Assembly: GCA_964030785.1 (NCBI GenBank)
Contig: OZ034971.1
Location: 46,083,504 to 46,147,503, forward strand
Source of the DNA: Siderastrea siderea
Lineage: Eukaryota > Cnidaria > Anthozoa > Scleractinia > Rhizangiidae
Direction of reading: 5' to 3'
Length of the DNA: 64,000 bases
A program made the position numbers and the translations under genes. Shown one piece after another: positions 1 through 9,600 of the stretch (positions are counted from its first letter, which is position 1; every line of letters starts with the position of its first letter). Below the pieces are notes generated by a model. That model did no database searches. It was not told the origin of the DNA and saw only the letters and a list, made by a program, of their open reading frames with translations.

Positions 1-280
1 CGATAACATTGCTCAGTGGCTCAACGCAATTAATGTACACGCCCATTAATTTATGCGCAATTACTATATTTACAAATGCAAGTTAAAGGAAGACGCTTTT
101 CTCCTTCCAGATTTCACAAATAAACTCAGGCTAAAATATGGTCAGTCAGACCAGAGATGAACCCTAGAGAAAAGATGCCTCCGCTGCCCGTTATTTCCCT
201 CATTGCCTAACCGACGAGCAAAATGTACCAAGGTGTTAATACAATATGATGATTAAAAAGTAGACGGTATACTCATATAC
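1..280. other. left-edge non-coding flank
   Basis: No credible coding exon is seen here. The first 33 bases resemble, with a few mismatches, the stretch just upstream of the P450 start codon on the opposite strand near 38853-38884. The rest is unremarkable AT-rich sequence. Confidence 0.4.
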
Positions 281-395
281 CGTATTTACTCGAATAAGCG
301 CCGCGGCGCTTATCAAATTTTTCGCCCCTCAAATGTGGCGCTTATTCGAGGGTGGTGCTTATTTAAAAATTGGACGCGACAAAGAAATCTTTTCT
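281..395. repeat. interspersed repeat with ATAAGCGCC motifs
   Basis: The stretch carries several copies of AATAAGCGCC or its complement GGCGCTTATT within about 100 bases, giving it an inverted, hairpin-prone character. Similar AATAAGCGC motifs recur near 47430 and 47655 in an SDR intron, so this looks like the end of a dispersed non-autonomous element. The family was not identified and the outer limits are approximate. Confidence 0.4.
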
Positions 396-856
396 TTTAA
401 ATTCACGGTATATTTTCAGTAATATTTTCTTGTTGTGCCGGTAAAGTTGACGGCCTTTACAACAAAACTATGTATTGCCAGAATTCTGGATAGAGTACTT
501 AATGGGCGAGCGGTCAAATATAATCACATTGAACTGAAGAACATCGCTTTTGATGAAAATAAATTTCCAATGCTGTTTTAGAGTTGCTTTGTAGTAGCTT
601 TTAAATTGCACGGAATTCCTGCATCGGGATTGCCTAAAGCACAACCAAAAACAAAACTGTCTCTTTCTGAAGACCGGGGAACGAGGTGCGATTTGTCATA
701 ATTGATCTTGTGCACGACCTTTTCCTCGGACTGGCAAAAACAAGCTCAAAGATTTGGAAGAAGAAAGAAAACTGATCAGTGATAAACATTTTAACTTTTA
801 ACAAAAACAAATAAAATAAACATTTTAAAATAAACATTTTAACATTTTAACAAAAG
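396..856. other. AT-rich stretch upstream of the CACTA relic
   Basis: All frames contain several stops. A short AACATTTTAA-type direct repetition lies at about 787-852. It may be decayed 5' sequence of the CACTA element that follows, but I cannot show this. Confidence 0.3.
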
Positions 857-3461
857 AGAGTTGATGCTACTGTTCCACCACCAGAAATTGGAAGGATTCT
901 TTCAAAAATTTCGAATGAATTCAGTAGATTAACGGCAGACCAGTGGAAGAACTGGGTTATGTACTATTCAGCTTTTGCATTGAAGGGAATTTTACCTCAA
1001 GACGATTAGGATGCTTGGATGTGTTTTGTCAATGCCTGTCGCTTGATTTGTTGTCAGACAGTCACATTTACGCAATGTTCAGAGGCAGAATCAAAGATCA
1101 TAGAGTTTTGTAAACATTTGAAAAACTATATGGCCCTGAATTGTGTACTCCAAACATGCACCTAAGCTGTCATCTTGAGGATTGCATCAGAGACTATGGG
1201 CCAGTGTATTCATTCTCGTGTTTCTCATTTGAGAGGTACAATGGTATCCTAGGATCGTATCACAAGAACAATCACAACATCGGTGAGTGGCTGTCATGTG
1301 CATTTTGTACTTGAGGTTTAGTTTGTATCTGTTGTAGTTTGCAATGATTTTGGGTCAACATGTTTTCAAACTAGTTTCAACTGATTTATATTTTCCTTTG
1401 TCTTAGGATTATGTAACAAAGGAAAATACGGATCAAACTAGTTTGAATACATTTTGACCTAACGTCCTTTTAAATTACAACATATCCATGGAGAGGCAAA
1501 GGACACCAAACCAATTGGAAGTTATTTATCTAACCAATCACAACAGATACATGTACAAACAACACAATGAACGAATGAGAACTTTGAGCAATTGCATACA
1601 ATTATCATCAAGCACACGAAAACGCATGCAAGAAAGATTGTCACGATTGGTTTTGGTTTTATGCCTGATTGGTTGAAAAAGTGGCACAAGTTTTTATCAC
1701 CAATCATAGAATCTAGTGAAGCAAAACCAAGGCAAACACAATATTACTTTCAACACTCAACTGAAAACGGCCCTCTTACACCCATGAAAATTAATCCAAA
1801 GTTCCTAAAGGTAACAGTATAAATGTCTTGGCCACCATGACACAAATTTAGGGTGGCAATGTACCCTACCATTAACCGATAAAGGATTCCTTTGGGTTAT
1901 ACATGTATTTTTGACGATCAAACTATGTTTCTTGATTACAAGTTTAGCATTTTCCTCAAATGAATAAAGGAGGAGTTTTTAAATAAACTGTGGCGGTGTG
2001 TCGGTGGGGAAGTGCAATAAAAAATTTGGATTTGTTAACGAAGTTTATCGGGTGAATCAACCACTGTACTACAAAGAAAATTAAAAGCTGATGTTTCAAT
2101 CACTAGCACTTCGTCACAAGAACTAACACTCGAAGAGTCACCTTTGGGATTTCTTACGTGGCCAATTTACTCTATCAAACCAGTTCACAAATGTTTGCAT
2201 TTTCCTCCGTTTTCCATGAATCCCGTAAAATATCCCAATAATTTACCAGAAGAAATTAAGCTGGCCAATTCTGGGTGACTTTTGCAAATGCTAACCTCAG
2301 TGAAATTTTAACTAGGCAATAGGTTATCCTATTAGCTGAGAGGCCACAACATGTAAATGGAAAGAATGGATAGTTAATGGCATCTCTCATACACTGGGAG
2401 TTGCCTACACAATTGGTATTAAACAGTAATAATAATTCCACTCAGTGTCATCATGCCAGTGAGCTACACGTCTTCACATGGAAGGGTTTGTTTACCTGAT
2501 CAACTTTCATTTAAGTACGCTGTATGGGTAGCATTAAAGCATACTTAGTACACCTTTACAGATCAATTTTTCATATTTTATACATAATTATCTAACAATA
2601 GTGAGAATTAATCTCAGGAGGTTTGGACATAAGAGGACAGATTTACATGTATGTGCTATTCTTTTGAAATTAATTAATATTATTATTAGTGTTATTATTA
2701 TTATTATGTTGTTTATTTCTTGTAGGTATTCAGTTGATGCGAAGATTTCTACGAGATAACAAGCTTCGTATTATTGACTTTACAGATGATCATGAGTACA
2801 GTGAATTTCGGCCCCTTCTTTTGGGTACTCAGAGTGGTAGCGTAGGTGAGATGCTGAATGCAGAACGATCTTGCCTTGACAGGTCAAGTCTTGTGTATGG
2901 AGATCCAGTAACAGTGCACTTTACTTTAAGTGAGAATCCAAAGGAAGTGGCTGTTCCCTTGTCACCTATTAAGAGAATTGCTTTTAATGAAGATGATACT
3001 TCTCAACTAACCAAGATGTACCGGACTTTGCTCCCTAATTGTGAGATAGTTGATGTTCAAAGACTCTTTGACTGTTTCTCAAGAGCTCGAATCAGAGGCG
3101 GTATTTACAGATGTTCCAACAACTGTGGCGTTGTAGCCAACCGGTACAATGGGGAGTGCAGACCAGGAAGAGTTCGGAGATTCTTGACAAATGATGTGCT
3201 TGCGAAGCAAGACTTTTGCAAAAGACGAAAGTTAACTTTTGTTCTTGCTGAGGTTGATTGGTTCAAGAGGCACCCAGAAAAACATTTTTTGGTATCCTGA
3301 CCCTCTTGAAGTGTGGTGTACTGACTATGAAAGTCATTCTGAAATGTCTTTTATTCCGGTGCTGCGAATCCGCAGCCAGTGCTTAACAGTAAAGTAAAAA
3401 GTTAAGTTTGGTTATGGAAGGGAAAAGGTATCCGTCACCATTCCTTTAATCGGACAAATTT
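857..3461 (+). pseudogene. decayed CACTA/EnSpm transposase, C-terminal part, with one intron
   Basis: Two coding blocks, 857-1282 and 2726-3461, read as the conserved C-terminal region of EnSpm/CACTA transposases (DUF4218-like), including the pattern NMHLSCHLEDCIRDYGPVYS. They are separated by a GT-AG intron (GTGAGT at 1283, TTGTAG ending at 2725), and the join restores a codon in frame. The copy is dead. TAG at 1007 interrupts the first block. A one-base shift lies near 1112. A second shift lies in the T-run near 3283-3289, after which homologous reading continues in another frame to about 3395. No transposon ends were recognised, so the element's full extent is unknown. The gene gives no sign of host function. 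The calls rest on motif recognition, not on a search. Confidence 0.72.
1283..2725 (+). other. intron of the CACTA relic
   Basis: The intron is AT-rich, bounded by GT...AG, and ends in a TTA-rich tract next to TTTCTTGTAG. Stops occur in all frames and nothing else was recognised. Confidence 0.55.
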
Positions 3462-3628
3462 GAACATATGTTGTCTCATGTTTAATTACCCAAATATACC
3501 GTATTTTCATTAATTTCAAACTGCACCACACGTACTGGTAGTACGTAGTAAAAACCTGCACATAAAAAAACCGCATATAAGAGCCTGCATTTTTCCAAGT
3601 TAACCTCAAAAGCGGCAGGTACAAAACG

Positions 3629-3796
3629 CAGGTCCCAGGTCCCAGGTCTCAGGTCCCAGGTCCCAGGTCCCAGGTCCCAGGTCCCAGGTCCCAGGTCCCA
3701 GGTCCCAGGTCCCAGGTCCCAGGTCCCAGGTCCCAGGTCCCAGGTCCCAGGTCCCAGGTCCCAGCTCTCAGGTCTCACGTCTCAGGTCCCAGGTCA
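3629..3796. repeat. 7-bp minisatellite (CAGGTCC)n
   Basis: About 24 tandem copies of CAGGTCC, with rare T variants, read on the plus strand. The long Pro/Gly/Trp-rich reading frames across it are artefacts of the 7-base period. Confidence 0.95.
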
Positions 3797-3874
3797 GTGA
3801 AACCCCAGATGTTCAAAGGGTAGCTAGCTCACAATTGGGGTAGTTAACGTTTATCCATTGGATATGGATATATC

Positions 3875-4074
3875 NNNNNNNNNNNNNNNNNNNNNNNNNN
3901 NNNNNNNNNNNNNNNNNNNNNNNNNNNNNNNNNNNNNNNNNNNNNNNNNNNNNNNNNNNNNNNNNNNNNNNNNNNNNNNNNNNNNNNNNNNNNNNNNNNN
4001 NNNNNNNNNNNNNNNNNNNNNNNNNNNNNNNNNNNNNNNNNNNNNNNNNNNNNNNNNNNNNNNNNNNNNNNNNN
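3875..4074. other. assembly gap of 200 N
   Basis: Exactly 200 unknown bases lie between the two inverted minisatellites. The round number suggests a placeholder rather than a measured size. Confidence 1.
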
Positions 4075-4304
4075 GTTGTTGATGTTGTGGAATTCACAGT
4101 ATCTGTATTACTCTTTGAAAGTAGATATGAACAGGCTCTAATGTGCCTAATGAAAGAATGTCAATGGCTCAGGACTGGAGAACCCAATAGAAAAAGCATT
4201 GGTTAATTAATCTGTACTGTTTTATTACTGTGAAACACAGTTTGTTTTTAAGCTTACATGTGCCGCTAAACCTATTTATTTTGGCAAAATCATCCTCCCT
4301 TATT

Positions 4305-4700
4305 GCCTTAGAAATGTCTGTGAATTGAATTGTTTAGGCTCGTAATATCATTTTTATCTCATAAATGTCCCTAAACTGAACCGTTTTAATCTGGAGTCAA
4401 CATGTATCCTTTATGGCTTACAGATATCTCTAAACTGAACTGTATTCAGATTCTCCTGAAATCATACCGGTTCCTTTTTAACTTACAGATGTCTCTAAAC
4501 TGCACTGTATTGTTCTCCTGAAATCATGCTTTCTGTTAGCTTGCGGATGTCCATGAACTGATTTATTACATTTACCATGAAATCATACTAACACTTTTTT
4601 TCAGCTTTAATACAGAGGTCTCTAAAATAAGTGACTTCATTCTTCTGATTTCATAAACTCCTTTTGGCTTACTGATTCCTCTATACTGAACAGTTTCTTT
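4305..4700. repeat. degenerate ~60-bp tandem repeat
   Basis: About seven units recur, each built around a block like ATGTCTCTAAACTGAACTGT followed by a CTCCTGAAATCAT block. Copies begin near 4313, 4366, 4425, 4489, 4545, 4614 and 4670. Units are heavily diverged. Confidence 0.7.
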
Positions 4701-5026
4701 CTACTGTTTACAATATGAGAATGTCAGATACTGAAAATAGTAAACACAACTAGCATAAAACATAGTGGGCCCGGTAAAGTTGAAACAGCGTTAACAAAAC
4801 CGCGTTCTAAACCGATTTCAAACTGCCCGACCCTAATATTAAAAAACAACGTTTGTTTTACAAAGTGCCAACAAGGCATCTACCACAGACTAGAAAACAT
4901 TTATTTTTAAATGACCACATAAGCAGAAGGCTATCAGTCGTCGTTATACTTTATGGAAATAACCGACGGACTGTTTTTAGAACGCTCGATTAAGACACCA
5001 GAACACCGAATTCATGTGCCAGTTGG

Positions 5027-5373
5027 CCTGGGGACCTGGGATCTGGGACCTGAGACCTGGACCTGAGACCTGGGACCTGAGACCTGGGACCTGGGACCTG
5101 AGACCTGAGATCTGGGACCTGGAACCTGGAACCTGGAACCTGGAACCTGGAACCTGGAACCTGGAACTTGGAACCTGGAACCTGGAACCTGGAACCAGGG
5201 ACCTGGGACCTGGGACCTGGGACCTGGGACCTGGGACCTGGGACCTGGGACCTGGGACCTGGGACCTGGGACCTGGGACCTGGGACCTGGGACCTGGGAC
5301 CTGAGACCTGGGATCTGGGACCTGGGACCTGGGACCTGGGACCTGAGACCTGAGACCTGGGACCTGGGACCTG
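5027..5373. repeat. 7-bp minisatellite (CCTGGGA)n
   Basis: About 50 tandem copies of CCTGGGA, the reverse complement of the unit at 3629-3796. Variants (GAACCTG, GAGACCT) are clustered, which suggests local spread of variants. Overlapping reading frames on both strands are period-7 artefacts. Confidence 0.95.
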
Positions 5374-5764
5374 CGTTTTGTACCTGCCGCCTCAAAAGGT
5401 TCTTATATAATATTATTGGTGTTTACTGGGAAATTAGGCAAAGCTTAACTATTTTAGAACACAACAATATAATGCCTGGACAGATTATGAATTCTAAGTT
5501 TTAATGAATTCTATAAATTAAAATAAGAACCTGTTTCCAATTTTAACCTAAAACAGATTCTTATGTAAAGGGTCGAAATGGAAACCTCAGCCTCAAAAGT
5601 TCTTAAAGATTAGGTTCTTATATGCGGGTTTTTACTGTACTCGTTATGACTTTGATTTTGAACCATGCTTTAACGCTCGTAGACCTCAAAGTGGTCCATA
5701 CAACTGTGAATAGGATAAACCATTGACAACGATGCTTGCTTAGAAACAGAAGAATTGAAGTTCA

Positions 5765-6212
5765 TTGCTGCTTATGTGCGTGTCACTCCAATATATGATA
5801 ACAAGGTTTGAATGTCATTTAAATAAACCACTTGGAAACAACTACCCAAATGTATGGATCCCAGATTGTTACCCGTCTTGCTACTCTTTGCAGAGGCAGC
5901 AGAGGCAGACATTCTTCAATCGAATCAATGAAATAATACCTGACATTGAAAGGAAATCAACCTCAGAAAGCATAAAACTTCTCATGAACTCTAACGACGA
6001 TCATGTGAATAAGCTAGTAATGAAGTTTATTTATGAATAATATACGTGATACATTGTTATTATCAAGTGAAAGTGATGTAACTTAAGTTCATTGGTATAA
6101 TATTAGAGTACTATTAGCCTTGTTTTGTTATTAATTACTATAAATATGCTTTTGCTATACTGTGAAATCTCATGGTCATGCAAATAAAGCGATTTACTAC
6201 TACTACTACAAA
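5765..6212 (+). mobile_element. possible non-LTR retroelement 3' tail
   Basis: A 91-codon open frame (5765-6040) is followed by AT-rich 3' sequence, an AATAAA at about 6183 and a terminal (TAC)n run at 6195-6210. A short simple-repeat tail after AATAAA is typical of CR1/L2-like LINE 3' ends. I could not place the protein in a family, and no reverse-transcriptase motif is seen in this fragment. The call is tentative. Confidence 0.35.
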
Positions 6213-6549
6213 CGCTCTAACAAGATTAAATGATGCAATGGAATAAATGACACATTTGAATCAAACAACCCAACTTGCCCTAGTGTTTCAAACAGATCTT
6301 ATGACCTACGTGTAATCCGATCGAATAATGCACCAAGATCAATTGCATGATGTGACCACATAACATAGACTATGGGGTCACAAATGCAAAAATGGGATAT
6401 CTGAAAGTTTGCGATGAAGGCATCGTAATTGTTTGTGACTGTTTGTTATGTTGTTATGCGTAGATGAAGACAAGCCTTACGAGCATCCTTCGAAATATAT
6501 TATTGTGAATGTATGATTCCATTACGGAGATGCAGTGGAGAATGTCTCT
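6213..6549. other. intergenic stretch 3' of the P450 gene
   Basis: This lies just beyond the P450 stop codon and should hold its 3' UTR on the minus strand. No clear minus-strand polyadenylation signal or other feature could be assigned with confidence. Confidence 0.35.
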
Positions 6550-6627
6550 TCATGCTCTTGGAACAATCTTTATGTAAATTCCATTCTTAGGGGCGATTGT
6601 TATTGCTCCCCTGAGTTGAAGAGGAAC
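6550..6627 (-). CDS. P450 terminal exon 13
   Basis: Twenty-six codons after acceptor TTTTGTTTTAG, encoding VPLQLRGAITIAPKNGIYIK and then IVPRA and TGA, the canonical P450 C-terminal beta segment. It joins exon 12 in phase. The intron between them is 9,313 nt because it holds the Gypsy element. Confidence 0.92.
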   Translation of the reverse strand, partial: VPLQLRGAITIAPKNGIYIKIVPRA

Positions 6628-9600
6628 CTAAAACAAAACCATCATTAAGTTCATATGTTGCAGCAACCAACAAAAGTTAACATTTCGTTTAAATTCTTCT
6701 TCATCTCCCATTCTTTCACTACTCTTTTAGCATGCCTCCCACTCCCTTGGTTACTCTTTCACTTGCCTCAACTCTCCTCTGTTTCCTAAACCAAAATTAC
6801 AGCTTGAAAAATTAAAGAAATTTTCTTCACTTGGATGTATAAACTCACATTAGAAAACTCTTAGGACAATCTGCCAAATTTGCAGGGGGTTGTACTGCTA
6901 CAGCCTAACATTTGCACTCTAGAGGGAGTTAAATTTTTCCCTGTCACTGGAACCTAGGAAAAACAATGTTTACAGTTGCTTTTGGTAATGAGTCTTGGCC
7001 TTCTAGTGACATAAGCATACTTGTTCTTCCAAACCCGTAATACACAATATCCTCCACCTTTTCTGCAACATTTTACCTAGAACACATTAATAATCTGGAG
7101 GATTTGTTTGACCTGGAAAAGAAAATTGTTACTGTCATGAGAGACTAGCTTTTGATCACATTTGTTATAGTGTTTGTATTGCGCATGCGTGCCAGTAGTT
7201 TTACAGACCTCGTGGTTAGATCGGAACGGGAGCTTGAGTTTAGAAGATGTACACATACGTGTGTAACATCGACGTGATATGGTGGCAGCGGTCAAGTAAG
7301 AGAAAACAAAATGTTGAAACTCGACCCGCCAGAGAAGCTCGACTTTGCAAAGCCTCAAGAGTGGCCGGACTGGAAGCAGCGTTTCGAGCGGTTCAGGTGC
7401 GCTACGAAACTTAACGAGGAAGACGAAGTTCTTCAGATAAGTGCCCTTGTCTACACCATGGGGAAAGAGGCAGAACACATATTCAAAGCGTTTACATTCA
7501 CGTCTGGCGACGAAAAGAAGTGCGCCAAGGTTATCGAGAAATTTGACGAGCACTTTGTACCGAAGAGAAATATTATTCACGAGCGAGCATGTTTCATCGC
7601 TGAAAAGATGGGGAAACTGTGGAAGCTTTCATTCGAAACCTCTATGAGTTGGCAGAACATTGTGAATTCGGAACACAGAGAGATGAGCAAATCAGGAACA
7701 GAATTTTTATCGGTATTCTGGACAAATCACTCTCACAAAAGCTCCAAATGAAATCTGATCTAAATCTCGACACTGCGATACAAATGGCGCGTCAATCCGA
7801 GCTTGTAAAGTTTCAAGTTGCGGGCCAGTCGGATGACAAGCATTTGGGAGAAGTACATCAAAAGAAAGGAAAACCAACTCCAGTGAGAAGATTAGCTCGT
7901 AACGTGCGTGACAAGAACCCTAAGAACGTTCCGTCGGTTCAGCCATGTTCCACATGTAATCGTGTACACAAACAAGATGAACTTTGCCCGGCGAGAGGGA
8001 AGAGATGCTCCAAATGTCACAAAACAGGCCATTTTGCTGTTGTTTGCCGTTCCGTGAGAGAAGTAACGTCAAATTCGGGAGGAAATAATCAGCAATTCTT
8101 CCTTGGAGCTGTTAATTCATGTGACGAGTTCATTGTGACGAGCCGTGGAATGTTGTGTTACACATCAACCGTAAGCCTGTGCAGTTTAAGATTGACACAG
8201 GAGCTGATATCTCGGTTATATCATTATCAACCTATGAAGCCCTACCTCAGCGTCCAAAGCTGAAGCCTTCAAATGCCGTGCTGTCTAGTCCAGGTGGGAT
8301 GCTTAATTGTAGAGGTCAGTTTACAGCAGAAATTTCCCTTAAGAACAAACTGTACTATAAATGTAAAGAAGATCCTCGCAGTTATTAACGCAACTTATGC
8401 AGTTGCGAAAAGAAAGCCTGAAAAATTCAGCTTGCCGGGACTCGAACCCTGACCTCTGCGATGCCGGTGCAGCGCTCTAACCAATTGAGCTAACAAGCCA
8501 ACTGGGAGCTGGTCATTAAATTGGTTCGAAATATACCCGGGAAAGATGAAGATGAAATTGTGAATACATGAAACTCATATATTTGAACTGCGGAATGAAG
8601 AAATAAATGTAAAGAAGATCCTCGCAGTTATTAACGCAACTTATGCAGTTGCGAAAAGAAAGCCTGGTGCCAAAGGTATCTGCCGCATTCCGCATTCCGC
8701 ATTCCGCAGTTCAAATATATGAGTTTCATATATTCACAATTTCAAACTGTACTATGTTGATATTTATGTCATTCAAGGACCCTGTGTAAACAACTTACTG
8801 AGTCGTCACGCAGCATGCCAAATGGGTCTAGTACAGCGCATAGAAGAAATTACTGCTAACGTGTTTGGTGACATTGGTCTAATGAACTGTGAGCAAGTCA
8901 AGATTGAGCTTACTGACAATGCAAAGCCATATTGTGTTAATACTGCCAGAAAGATACCATTCCCTTTACTTCCCAAAGTGAAAGAGGAGCTTGAGCGCAT
9001 GTTAGAAGCAGGCATCATAGAGGAAGTCACAGAACCGACCGACTGGTGTGCTCCTATGGTTCCTGTTGTCAAGCCCAATGGTAAAGTCAGAATTTGCGTT
9101 GACCTGAGGAAATTAAATGAAGCAGTTAAGAGAGAAAGGTACATCCGTCCTACCTTAGAAGATGTTGCTCCGAAATTGGCAGGAGCCAAAGTATTTTCGA
9201 AACTGGATGCGTCAAGTGGTTATTGGCAGATACCTTTGCACCCGGAAAGCTCAAGGCTGACAACCTTCATCACTCCCAGTGGTCGTTTCTGTTTCCGCCG
9301 CTTGCCATTCGGGATAACCTCTGCTCCAGAAATTTTCCAGAAAAGAATGACCAACCTTCTAAAGGACCAGGAAGGTGTGGCAGCTATCCAAGATGACATC
9401 ATTTTCTATGGGAGAACTGTAGCAGAGCATGATGCAAGACTTCAGGGAGTCTTCGAGACGATTGCAAAGTCTGGACTGAAGCTGAATGAGAACAAGTGTG
9501 AAATCCGCAAGCCTAAAATATGCTACTTTGGAAATGTTATCAGCGAAGATGGAGTGAGCCCAGACCCAGAGAAAGTTAAAGCTATTCAGGAACTTACAGC

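Larger units (their letters stand above)
3543..5639. mobile_element. TIR element carrying paired minisatellites
   Basis: The outer ends are inverted copies: TAGTAAAAACC near 3546 and GGTTTTTACTG ending at 5637, the latter followed by TA. Inner segments are inverted too. GGCAGGTACAAAACGCAGG at 3614-3632 matches the reverse of 5370-5390, and the ATATAAG blocks also mirror each other. The body holds two 7-bp minisatellites in opposite orientation, an assembly gap and a degenerate 60-bp repeat. There is no transposase, so it is probably non-autonomous and perhaps Tc1/mariner-like from the TA flank. The left flank is not clean, so the exact ends are uncertain. Confidence 0.6.

Noticed and set aside
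3813..4097. frames across the N run
   Set aside because: Most residues are unknown bases, so there is no evidence for a gene.
3629..5373. possible CRISPR-like array
   Set aside because: Repeats are continuous 7-mers without spacers, in a eukaryotic genome.
5012..5395. 127-codon minus frame and overlapping plus frames
   Set aside because: They are translations of a 7-bp minisatellite, which stays open in several frames by chance.
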